Positions 9,176 to 16,220 of a stretch of 34,889 nucleotides of DNA are shown here, piece by piece. Position 1 is the first letter of the stretch, and every line of letters starts with the position of its first letter. A model generated the notes under the pieces. The model saw only the letters and a list, made by a program, of their open reading frames with translations, ran no database searches and was not told the DNA's origin. Location of the stretch: positions 1-34,889 of the forward strand of contig JASGCP010000009.1 in NCBI GenBank assembly GCA_030053995.1, given 5' to 3'. This DNA is from Phycisphaerales bacterium. Lineage in GTDB: Bacteria; Bacteroidota; Bacteroidia; Chitinophagales; Chitinophagaceae. Both the position numbers and the translations under genes were made by a program.

Positions 9176-10717
9176 TTAGAATTGTTTGATGGCCATGGCA
9201 ATATTAGGGTCGGTCTGATTAGTAATAATATACGCAACTTCGGTACCCCATGTTTGTAGGGCTAGATATTTTCTAAACAATTTAATGATTTCTAATCTGT
9301 CAGTAGGCGTAAAGTATGATATACTGCACGAGTCGCCACAAATAATTCTTTGTAATTGTCGCCAAAAATTAATATCATAGTTGATACTATTAATTGTTGT
9401 AATTGCTTTCCTTGCCCGAAGAACATCTTTGTGGTCAATGTAATAGAGGTATGCTAAATGTTGTATTATCTTTTTAGACATTAAGGTTGATATATTAGGC
9501 GTAAATAAATTGGTGTCAATTGGTACAAATATATCCGGAACAACACCACCGCCACCATATTCACTTTCATTTTGATCTTTGTTTTCATTGGCGAGTGCAC
9601 CATCTTTAAATCGCCTATTAATATCGGCTTTATACTCATTTATCGATTCTCCTTTGTATTTTTTTTGTAAACACCTACCTGATGGGGTATAATACCTAGC
9701 AACCGTTAATCGTAATATGCCCTTATTAATTAAATTATAATTTTCTTGAACAAGTCCTTTTCCAAAAGTGCGTCGCCCTATTACAATTGCTCGTTTCCAA
9801 TCTTGTAAAGCAGCCGTAAACATCTCGGCGGCACTAGCCGTCTTTTCGTTAACAATAATTACTAATTTATACTTTTGATATTGACCTATTTTAGTACTAA
9901 CAAATGATTTTCTGTGTAAATGTGCACCCTCTATATAGGTTATTAGTTTACCGTAACTTAAAAATTCATCCGCTAACTCAATAGCAGAAGCCATATTGCC
10001 ACCAGAATTCCCCCTGACATCCAATATAAGTTGTTGTTGCATACCAAGGTGGATTAATGAATCCATTACTGTAATAAATTCACGATGGGTAAATGTAGTA
10101 AAAGATGCTAAGTGTATATAGCCAATATTTTTATTAATCATGTAAAATGCATTAATACTCGGAATATGTATTGATTGTAGATGAATTGGTAGATTAACTA
10201 TGGAATCGTTTCTTAAAATAGTTAAATAAACTACCTCTTTTTGAATTACATTATAAACAATGGTATTATAACTTTCTTTATTAAATGCATTTCCATCTAA
10301 CGCAATAATTTTATCGCCAATCTGAACATTTGCTCGATAAGCAGCTGTGTTTTGTACTACAGAAACAACATTAGCCGTATCATTAAACCATTCAAAGAAT
10401 AGCCCAATACCCTGATAGTTTCCTAGTATCTTTGCATGGAATTCATTTACTTTACTTGGTGGAATATACGAGGAGTAAGGATCCAAACCAGTAACAGCCC
10501 AATTAATTGATGAGTCGGTTATAGAAACCAAATTAGCGTTATCCACATATTTCGTTTGAATGAGCCCTTCAATTTCTCCCAATGTTTGCGTACTTATGTT
10601 AAAAGCAGAATCGCTAAGGCTACCGCCTGATAAACTATACCCTATAACGATGCCTACTACAACAGAAATCGATATCAAAAACGGTAAAAAAATATTCATC
10701 TTCTTAATCCGACTCAT
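9176..10717 (-). CDS. S41 family C-terminal processing peptidase
   Basis: 513 aa with an N-terminal membrane anchor (hydrophobic residues about 9-30), then a periplasmic PDZ domain around 80-170 and the S41 protease core. The catalytic Ser sits in TASAAEMF near residue 292 and the Lys in TFGKGLVQ near 317, the Ser-Lys dyad of Ctp/Prc proteases. SGGNMASAIELADEF is the usual substrate-channel segment. Such proteases trim or degrade envelope proteins; Bacteroidota often carry several copies. The C-terminal 130 residues contain two Cys and have no recognised motif. The target is unknown. Confidence 0.9.
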   Translation of the reverse strand: MSRIKKMNIFLPFLISISVVVGIVIGYSLSGGSLSDSAFNISTQTLGEIEGLIQTKYVDNANLVSITDSSINWAVTGLDPYSSYIPPSKVNEFHAKILGNYQGIGLFFEWFNDTANVVSVVQNTAAYRANVQIGDKIIALDGNAFNKESYNTIVYNVIQKEVVYLTILRNDSIVNLPIHLQSIHIPSINAFYMINKNIGYIHLASFTTFTHREFITVMDSLIHLGMQQQLILDVRGNSGGNMASAIELADEFLSYGKLITYIEGAHLHRKSFVSTKIGQYQKYKLVIIVNEKTASAAEMFTAALQDWKRAIVIGRRTFGKGLVQENYNLINKGILRLTVARYYTPSGRCLQKKYKGESINEYKADINRRFKDGALANENKDQNESEYGGGGVVPDIFVPIDTNLFTPNISTLMSKKIIQHLAYLYYIDHKDVLRARKAITTINSINYDINFWRQLQRIICGDSCSISYFTPTDRLEIIKLFRKYLALQTWGTEVAYIITNQTDPNIAMAIKQF

Positions 10718-11000
10718 AGGTTATTTTTTACTGCTAAGAAGAATAAAGTAAGTGGCATCTTGAAAGGATATTAAAATTTTTTGTTTTTTTATTGAACATG
10801 GCACACGATGTGATACCATACAAAGCAACCCCTATTGATACAAAACGCCAAGATCGATATCAACTATGGTATTATTTAATAAAAATGTAAGTTACATATA
10901 AAAAATTACATAAAATATTAAGTTATCGTGCCCAATTATTTTTTTTATGTGGTAATTTGTTGTCATAATAGGTTATACTACTACCGATAACCGTACTTAT

Positions 11001-11723
11001 TTATTTGGCATTTACTAAATTCATAACACCCGCATCATCTTCTAAATTATTCATTTGTTCCAAAACTTGTGGATAACGATAAGCTACTCTGGGTGAAATG
11101 GGAACAATCGTAAATTTTTTAGGATTCGGTAAACAGGAAATGATCATAGCTGCTTGTTTGGGCGATAGTTTATTAGCATGTATATGAAAATAATATTCGG
11201 ACGCCGCTTCGATTCCAAATATACCGGGTCCCATTTCTATGACATTAAGATATACTTCGAGAATTCTTTTTTTACCCCAAAAATATTCAATCATTTTTGT
11301 AAAATATACTTCCAAAAATTTGCGTACATATTTTGTCCATCCATCGCCTTGCCATAAAAAAACATTTTTGGCAGTTTGTTGACTTATAGTGCTCGTTCCT
11401 GCACCTAAAGGACGCAACTTTTTTCGTTTACTTTTTTTACCTGTTTCAGATACATGTTGCTCGATACTTTTTTGTACCGCTTCCCAATCAATTCCATTAT
11501 GATAGGGAAAACTTTGATCCTCACTGGCGAGTGCGGCTAATTTTACAGATGCCGGAATGTCATGCCACGATATAGATTTTTGATGGAGCCCGTAATAGAA
11601 ACCATTGTATATTTGTGTAATGGTAATAGGTGGAAAAATATAGATACATAACAGGATGTAACAAAAAGAACTAATAAAAAACCACATTAATAATTTTGCT
11701 AATAATCTTAGGACTGCGAACAT
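11001..11723 (-). CDS. mtgA: Monofunctional peptidoglycan glycosyltransferase
   Basis: 240 aa, the normal length for MtgA. One membrane helix (about residues 5-30) is followed by a GT51 domain. The catalytic Glu68 is in EDQSFPYHNGIDW, the second motif reads GAGTSTISQQTAKN (107-120), and RKFLEVYFT (about 134-142) carries the second conserved Glu. No transpeptidase domain follows, so it polymerises lipid II into glycan strands without cross-linking. The N-terminal G of the usual GGSTISQQ is altered to GTSTISQQ, a mild change. A basic, lysine-rich insert at 96-104 lies just before that motif. Confidence 0.93.
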   Translation of the reverse strand: MFAVLRLLAKLLMWFFISSFCYILLCIYIFPPITITQIYNGFYYGLHQKSISWHDIPASVKLAALASEDQSFPYHNGIDWEAVQKSIEQHVSETGKKSKRKKLRPLGAGTSTISQQTAKNVFLWQGDGWTKYVRKFLEVYFTKMIEYFWGKKRILEVYLNVIEMGPGIFGIEAASEYYFHIHANKLSPKQAAMIISCLPNPKKFTIVPISPRVAYRYPQVLEQMNNLEDDAGVMNLVNAK

Positions 11724-11878
11724 AAAATATGGTCTTTTTATAAGTAATGTCTTATTTAATACCTTTTTAATACATAAGAAGGAACCGGTAAACCTATAAA
11801 CTTCTTAATAATTTATAATCGATTCGTCTTAATTCCATACCCCGAAAGAAAATATTTACTATTCATTCCTTAATATGT

Positions 11879-14521
11879 TTAATGGTTATAGGTATCATAA
11901 ATACTCTGAATCTTAAATTTTGGACTTCTATATTTTTCATCCTTTGCATAAGAAAAATAAACTCTTCGCTTTTGATAGGGTAATAAGTCAAAAAAATTGT
12001 CGGTGAAAATACCTTTAGATTGGGTTGACAAATATAGATTTTTAACCAAATTTTTAGACTCTAAAGATAATAAAAATCCATTCTTATTTTTGGTTATAAC
12101 TGATATACGCAACTTAGGCTTAGGCAATAGTAATTGTTTTACTGGTGCAAAATACTGAATAGCTTCTGATAAAATTTGATTGTTTTCACCCAATACTTTA
12201 ATATCCATATAGGCTTTGCGAATATAGCTAACTTGTTGTTGTACCTCATCCATCTTAGGAATGGTAAAATAAATACTGCTTGATGCAGGTGCAATTTCGA
12301 TTGGTATTTTTTTTTGATAAAGGGGGGTACCTAAGAAATCAAAAACCCGAATCAGTAACTTAGCCGTTACCGATTTTTGTTCATCAGATACAACATATAT
12401 TTTACAAACCGAGCTGTCCATAACGGGCGATACTAAAATAGGATTATACACCTTCTTTGCAAAATATTGCAAAGCTTTCCAAGTTCCCGTATTATCGATG
12501 CTAGACCACGAAGGAGCAGGCCAACAATCGTTCAATTGCCAATATAAAGTACCCATACAATAAGGCATACTGCGTCTATGGGCTTCGATAGCTTGTTTAA
12601 TACCTTCAGCTTGTAGTACTTGGGAAAGATAAACAAAAGATGAAAAATTCTTGGGGTCTTGATAATCGCGATCCATGTAAATTTTAATTAATCCATTACC
12701 CGGTGGACTGCGTTGATGATCGAGCATTACCGGACTATTTATATTCCAATCACTCGCATTAGCAAAAGTGGCAATCGTTTGCATCGATGGAAACGATTGG
12801 AAACCATACTCGGTCATAAATCTACCTACATGTTTGGCATATTCAGAAAATGGCTTTTTTCCATGCCAGACAGACCAAAAGTGCATATCGCCGGATAATT
12901 GCTCTTGCTCGGCAATCTGATTAGCGGGGATATTAGCACCGTGATAAGCCAATGGTGATGATTCAACATAATCAACTTGCGGGCTATATTTTGCTACGGC
13001 ATGGCACAGTATCGTATCAAAAATATTGAGATAATTACCCCAAATAATTTTTTGTTGACTAGGGGAATAGCTATCACGCCATCCTTCACCCCAGTAATGC
13101 CAAGCAGCATCAATTTCATTGTTACCACACCATAAAGCAATACAAGGGTGATTCCTTAATCTAATAATATTATCTTTTGCTTCCGCAGTAACGCTGGCCA
13201 AAAAATCGGGGTCGCCAGGATACATAGAACAAGCAAACATAAACTCTTGCCAAATAAGTATCCCGTACTTGTCGCATAAATGGTAAAAATAATCATCTTC
13301 ATAATTCCCGCCACCCCATACGCGCAACATGTTCATGTTTGATCGGTGTGCACTTGATAGGATAAAATCATATTTGTCTTTAGTAACACGGGTCTGAAAA
13401 ATATCATTGGGAATATAATTGGCACCCTTAGCAAATACCGGAACCCCATTCAATACAAACTTAAAACCCCGCCCTATCGAATCTTTATCTTGTACTAAGC
13501 GAATATTACGGAATCCGTAGGTGAATTGGTTGATTGATAACATTGTACCATCAAAATATAGTTGGCAAGAAATATTATATAAATGTGGCGAGCCGTATCC
13601 AGCACACCACCACAATTTAGGGTTGTTTAAAACAAATTTTAAGGGTACCGTTTGCGTGCCGGGATTTAACGCCGTGTCCATTCGTATTTTTTTTTCAATA
13701 CCATTGTTTAGTTCTAAATTAACTGAATAGTACCCTTTTTGGGTAACAAAGACTTGAATGTACGCCGTGATCGTATCTTTATTGTAATTACTTGAGAATA
13801 CATTGTTGATATAAACATTTTCAATTTTTCCAACGCTCCATCCTTCTAATGTGATAGGGTGCCCAATACCCATCGAAACAAAACGCGGACCCCAATCCCA
13901 GCCATATTGATAGGGTGCCTTGCGTGTAAACACGCTAACTTGTGCATCGCCCGGTACCTGCCCCATTTTAGCTTGATCATTAGAAGCCGGTAAAGGATAA
14001 CCGTTTTCTTTTAATTTTTCTAATCCCACCATAATCGGTGATTGGAATTTGATCTCTATAATGTTATTTTTTTTTGTTAAATATTTCTTGCAACTAATAT
14101 GCCAAGCTCGGAACATGTTATCGGTGTGCAACAAAAAATGATTGTTGATATAGATATCAGCATAGGTATCTAACCCCTTAAAATGTAAATCGATGGAATC
14201 TTGCTCCCAAATGGCATCAGGAACATCAAAATGCGTTTGGTACATCCAATTTTTTTTATCAATCCACTGAAGCATTGTTTCATTAGTTCCCCAGAATGGA
14301 TCAGGAATTAACATATTAGATCGTAGATCAGTATGCACGCACCCAGGCACCGTAGCGGGTAACCAATTAATAGAATCTTCTCTTGTGAACTGCCAATTTT
14401 TATCTAACTCAACGGAAAATTTAGAATGTTGAAATAAAGCATGGGCATACGATGGTGTTGATAATAGAAGATACATCAATAAGACCATTGCATTAATAGC
14501 AGTAGCTTTCAAGATTTTCAT
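11879..14521 (-). CDS. Glycoside hydrolase family 2, beta-mannosidase type, secreted
   Basis: 880 aa with a signal peptide (about 1-26). The sugar-binding N-terminal domain opens with NWQFTREDSINWLPATVPGCVHTDL, a pattern seen in beta-mannosidases. The TIM barrel carries RVWGGGNYEDDYFYHLCDKYG and WQEFMFACSMYP. The acid/base Glu is in CGNNEID near 466 and the nucleophile Glu in MTEYGFQS near 571. The enzyme would remove beta-mannose from the non-reducing ends of mannan or N-glycan fragments in the periplasm. It is alone: no SusC/D pair or other glycosidase is nearby, so it is not an obvious polysaccharide utilisation locus. Confidence 0.93.
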   Translation of the reverse strand: MKILKATAINAMVLLMYLLLSTPSYAHALFQHSKFSVELDKNWQFTREDSINWLPATVPGCVHTDLRSNMLIPDPFWGTNETMLQWIDKKNWMYQTHFDVPDAIWEQDSIDLHFKGLDTYADIYINNHFLLHTDNMFRAWHISCKKYLTKKNNIIEIKFQSPIMVGLEKLKENGYPLPASNDQAKMGQVPGDAQVSVFTRKAPYQYGWDWGPRFVSMGIGHPITLEGWSVGKIENVYINNVFSSNYNKDTITAYIQVFVTQKGYYSVNLELNNGIEKKIRMDTALNPGTQTVPLKFVLNNPKLWWCAGYGSPHLYNISCQLYFDGTMLSINQFTYGFRNIRLVQDKDSIGRGFKFVLNGVPVFAKGANYIPNDIFQTRVTKDKYDFILSSAHRSNMNMLRVWGGGNYEDDYFYHLCDKYGILIWQEFMFACSMYPGDPDFLASVTAEAKDNIIRLRNHPCIALWCGNNEIDAAWHYWGEGWRDSYSPSQQKIIWGNYLNIFDTILCHAVAKYSPQVDYVESSPLAYHGANIPANQIAEQEQLSGDMHFWSVWHGKKPFSEYAKHVGRFMTEYGFQSFPSMQTIATFANASDWNINSPVMLDHQRSPPGNGLIKIYMDRDYQDPKNFSSFVYLSQVLQAEGIKQAIEAHRRSMPYCMGTLYWQLNDCWPAPSWSSIDNTGTWKALQYFAKKVYNPILVSPVMDSSVCKIYVVSDEQKSVTAKLLIRVFDFLGTPLYQKKIPIEIAPASSSIYFTIPKMDEVQQQVSYIRKAYMDIKVLGENNQILSEAIQYFAPVKQLLLPKPKLRISVITKNKNGFLLSLESKNLVKNLYLSTQSKGIFTDNFFDLLPYQKRRVYFSYAKDEKYRSPKFKIQSIYDTYNH

Positions 14522-14612
14522 AAATAGTTTTTGATAATTTTATTATCCTTAAAAAATGCAAGTTAACTCAAAAAAAAAACATTGAATCATTAAAAAAAAA
14601 TGGGGCATTTTT

Positions 14613-14620
14613 TATATTTG
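14613..14620 (+). promoter_or_regulatory. Possible -7 box (TATATTTG) upstream of tRNA-Ser
   Basis: This match to TAnnTTTG lies in the AT-rich 293-base gap between the mannosidase and the tRNA, about 195 bases before the tRNA. No reading frame of note follows before the tRNA, so it may drive the tRNA or be chance. Confidence 0.25.
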
Positions 14621-14814
14621 TATCCTACCTAAAAGCCATAATTTTAGGGATTATCGGGGTATCTATATAAGACTTTGTGCAATAAATGCTTATGTCCTTT
14701 TAAAATGCTATAAAAACAGCTTAGACTCGTGATTTGATTAAAAACAAAACATAAGCACAGAAAAATAGTTAACTTTACCGCTTATCAATAAGCATGTTGT
14801 ATTACGGACATAAT

Positions 14815-14904
14815 GGAGAGGTGCTCGAGTGGTTTAAGAGGCACGCCTGGAAAGCGTGTATACTGTAACAGGTATCAAGGGTTCGAATCCCTTCTTCTCC
14901 GCCA
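14815..14904 (+). tRNA. tRNA-Ser (anticodon GGA)
   Basis: A class II tRNA with a long variable arm. The acceptor strand GGAGAGG pairs with CTTCTCC (one G-U pair), followed by discriminator G and an encoded CCA. The anticodon stem CACGC/GCGTG encloses the loop CTGGAAA, giving anticodon GGA, which reads UCC and UCU. The T arm AAGGG-TTCGAAT-CCCTT is intact. Its 3' end serves as one boundary of the islet that follows. Confidence 0.95.
14889..14902 (+). repeat. attL-like site: 3' end of tRNA-Ser
   Basis: CCCTTCTTCTCCGC, the T-arm/acceptor end of the tRNA, recurs exactly at 16102-16115 in the same orientation. Duplication of a tRNA 3' end is the usual mark of tyrosine-recombinase integration. Confidence 0.65.
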
Positions 14905-14911
14905 GATAATT

Positions 14912-15000
14912 GTCTAAAGTAGTCTAAAAAGATTGTAAAATAAGGGTTTTACAAGACTTCTTTATGTTCTTCAAACTCTAAAAAAGTCTAGGTTTGTCTA
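14912..15000. repeat. Two pairs of GTCTA motifs, possible recombinase arm sites
   Basis: GTCTA begins at 14912 and 14922 and again at 14986 and 14996, each pair exactly 10 bases apart, directly behind the attL-like site. Paired short repeats one helical turn apart beside an att core are typical of integrase or accessory-protein binding. The recombinase itself is absent. Confidence 0.3.
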
Positions 15001-15030
15001 TACTTTTGCTTTTGTCGTGCAAAGATAATT

Positions 15031-15068
15031 AATTTGTCCAGTTTATTATCAAATAAACTGGACAAATT
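15031..15068. repeat. 17-bp perfect inverted repeat (hairpin)
   Basis: AATTTGTCCAGTTTATT at 15031-15047 pairs perfectly with 15052-15068 around a four-base loop. No T-run follows on either strand, so it is not a standard intrinsic terminator. It lies within the islet. Confidence 0.85.
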
Positions 15069-15319
15069 GTAGCCGTTCGAAATTGTAGAAAATTTTGTTT
15101 CGGCCGTAGTTCGAAATTTCCGAATTACTGAAATAGGTTGCCGGAATTTTCGACATACCACTTTTTCGTTCAATTCGCCTTCTTGCTTCAACAACTCGGC
15201 AAACGCCTTATCTAATTTCTCTTCGGTGAATTTTCATTTATTAAATTCTTATTGCACTTCTTAATACTAATAAAGCAATTCTCAATGTTAATTTTATTTT
15301 ACTCCGAAATTCAGGAATC

Positions 15320-15610
15320 AATTTATTCATTTGGACTAAAAACTATTTGCCTGTTTTTAATACCAAATTCATTCAGTCTTTTTCTGCGTGTTTCTTTTTC
15401 ATTAGGGGTATGATATGACAAAAGCCAAACAGCACTATTACTGATTGATATCAAAATTTCATTAAAATATTTTTTATCTATGTCTGCAAGCGAATGTCCA
15501 AGAATAAAAACTTTGCGAATGGATTTCAAGGAATTGAAAAAGACTTTGTTTTTTTCAATAAGCGAAGATGTAGCCTTGAACGATTTTGAGAAATATTGAA
15601 TTAATTGGTT
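15320..15610 (-). pseudogene. AbiH family phage-defence protein, C-terminal fragment
   Basis: The minus-strand frame is open from 15610 down to the stop beside 15323 and reads about 96 residues. It includes KVFILGHSLADIDKKYFNEI and AVWLLSYHTPNEKE, the conserved C-terminal block of AbiH abortive-infection proteins. No ATG begins it. Going upstream, the frame runs unbroken to the border of the palindromic element, where the terminal repeat supplies TAG at 15611-15613. The N-terminal part is not found beyond the element at 16017. The gene was therefore probably cut by arrival of the element together with a deletion. The family call rests on motif memory alone. Confidence 0.65.
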
Positions 15611-16017
15611 CTATGACGAAAAGGGTGGGGGGGTAGTTTACCTTAATTTCATATTGATTACCATTAAGCATATATCCGGAATGCCCTCAGAGGAAGGGCG
15701 TTACAAAACAAGGCGAACGAAGTGGCTATCGAAAATGGGGCGAGGCGGATATATCAAAGAAAGCGAGTGGTAGCGATGCTAAAATTGTAAAGAAGCAAGC
15801 AAGTTATATCCAATCGCTTTCTATATATCCGATGCCATTCATTTTCGATAACGAAGAGAGCCGTAGTTTTGCAGCCCTTACTCTGCAGGCTTGATTTTTT
15901 TTTGTTTCTTTCTTTTGTATCAAGACAAAAGAAAGAAAAATGACATGATAAAATACCAAATTATCATTTTAAAAGTCATCAAACTTCTAACATTTTACCC
16001 ACCCTTTTCGTCATAGA
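15610..16017 (+). mobile_element. 408-bp MITE-like palindromic element, copy 1
   Basis: TCTATGACGAAAAGGGTGGG at 15610-15629 is perfectly inverted at 15998-16017 (20/20). The inside encodes no recognisable protein. It forms a long imperfect hairpin: 15695-15770 against 15810-15878, including TATCGAAAATG with CATTTTCGATA and GAAAGCGAGTGG with an 11/12 partner. A second hairpin of 14 perfect pairs (15905-15918 with 15925-15938) lies towards the right end. The right 99 bases recur in inverted orientation at the window's end with four mismatches. Terminal inverted repeats, no ORF and a second copy suggest a non-autonomous mobile or REP-type element. No target-site duplication is visible. Confidence 0.7.
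15905..15938. repeat. 14-bp perfect hairpin inside the palindromic element
   Basis: TTTCTTTCTTTTGT pairs with ACAAAAGAAAGAAA around a six-base loop. The stem is almost all A-T and G-poor and is not followed by a T-run, so terminator function is unproven. The copy at the window's right edge retains the ACAAAAGAAAGAAA arm before the sequence ends. Confidence 0.8.
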
Positions 16018-16101
16018 GCTTAAATTTTTTACTCAAAACTGTTCCTTTTCAACTACTAAATTATATCTTAACTATCTGTCCGAAAAATGCACCCCACCAT
16101 G

Positions 16102-16115
16102 CCCTTCTTCTCCGC
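16102..16115 (+). repeat. attR-like site: second copy of the tRNA-Ser 3' end
   Basis: CCCTTCTTCTCCGC matches 14889-14902 exactly. The flanking bases on both sides differ, so the match is 14 bases long. It sits in AT-rich intergenic DNA, just before the promoter of the T9SS protein gene. Confidence 0.6.
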
Positions 16116-16186
16116 ATAAAATATAAACTTTCGGCACCTCATATTTTATAAATGCTGCGGGTTCGTTAATCCGTGTAAAAAAAACT

Positions 16187-16194
16187 TACCTTTG
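16187..16194 (+). promoter_or_regulatory. -7 box (TACCTTTG) for the T9SS cargo gene
   Basis: A TAnnTTTG match 26 bases before the ATG at 16221. The attR-like site lies 72 bases upstream, so integration and loss of the islet left this promoter intact. Confidence 0.55.
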
Positions 16195-16220
16195 CACATT
16201 AATGATCAATTCTTTGTAAT

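Larger units (their letters stand above)
14889..16115. mobile_element. Small decayed integrative islet at tRNA-Ser
   Basis: About 1.2 kb bounded by the tRNA-Ser 3' end and a 14-bp exact copy of it. It holds no integrase and no complete gene. From left to right there are four GTCTA motifs (14912, 14922, 14986, 14996), a 17-bp hairpin (15031-15068), an open minus-strand frame with no recognisable product (14988 to about 15231), the C-terminal piece of an AbiH-type gene (15320-15610), the 408-bp palindromic element (15610-16017), and about 85 bases of AT-rich sequence up to the second att-like copy. It looks like what remains of a defence-carrying island after deletion of its integration gene. 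That history is inferred. Confidence 0.55.

Noticed and set aside
10798-10890. 30-codon frame between the S41 protease and mtgA
   Set aside because: No promoter box, no similarity and typical chance length. The rest of the 283-base gap shows nothing further.
14988-15231. Minus-strand open frame in the islet (FAELLKQEGELNEK...)
   Set aside because: No ATG start and no family recognised, and the 17-bp hairpin lies inside it. It may be a gene relic but cannot be supported as a gene.
15905-15938. Intrinsic terminator
   Set aside because: The stem is perfect but almost entirely A-T and no T-run follows on either strand. It is kept as a repeat.
15610-16017. IS element with its own transposase
   Set aside because: At 408 bp with no protein-coding frame of note it cannot encode a transposase; at best it is non-autonomous.
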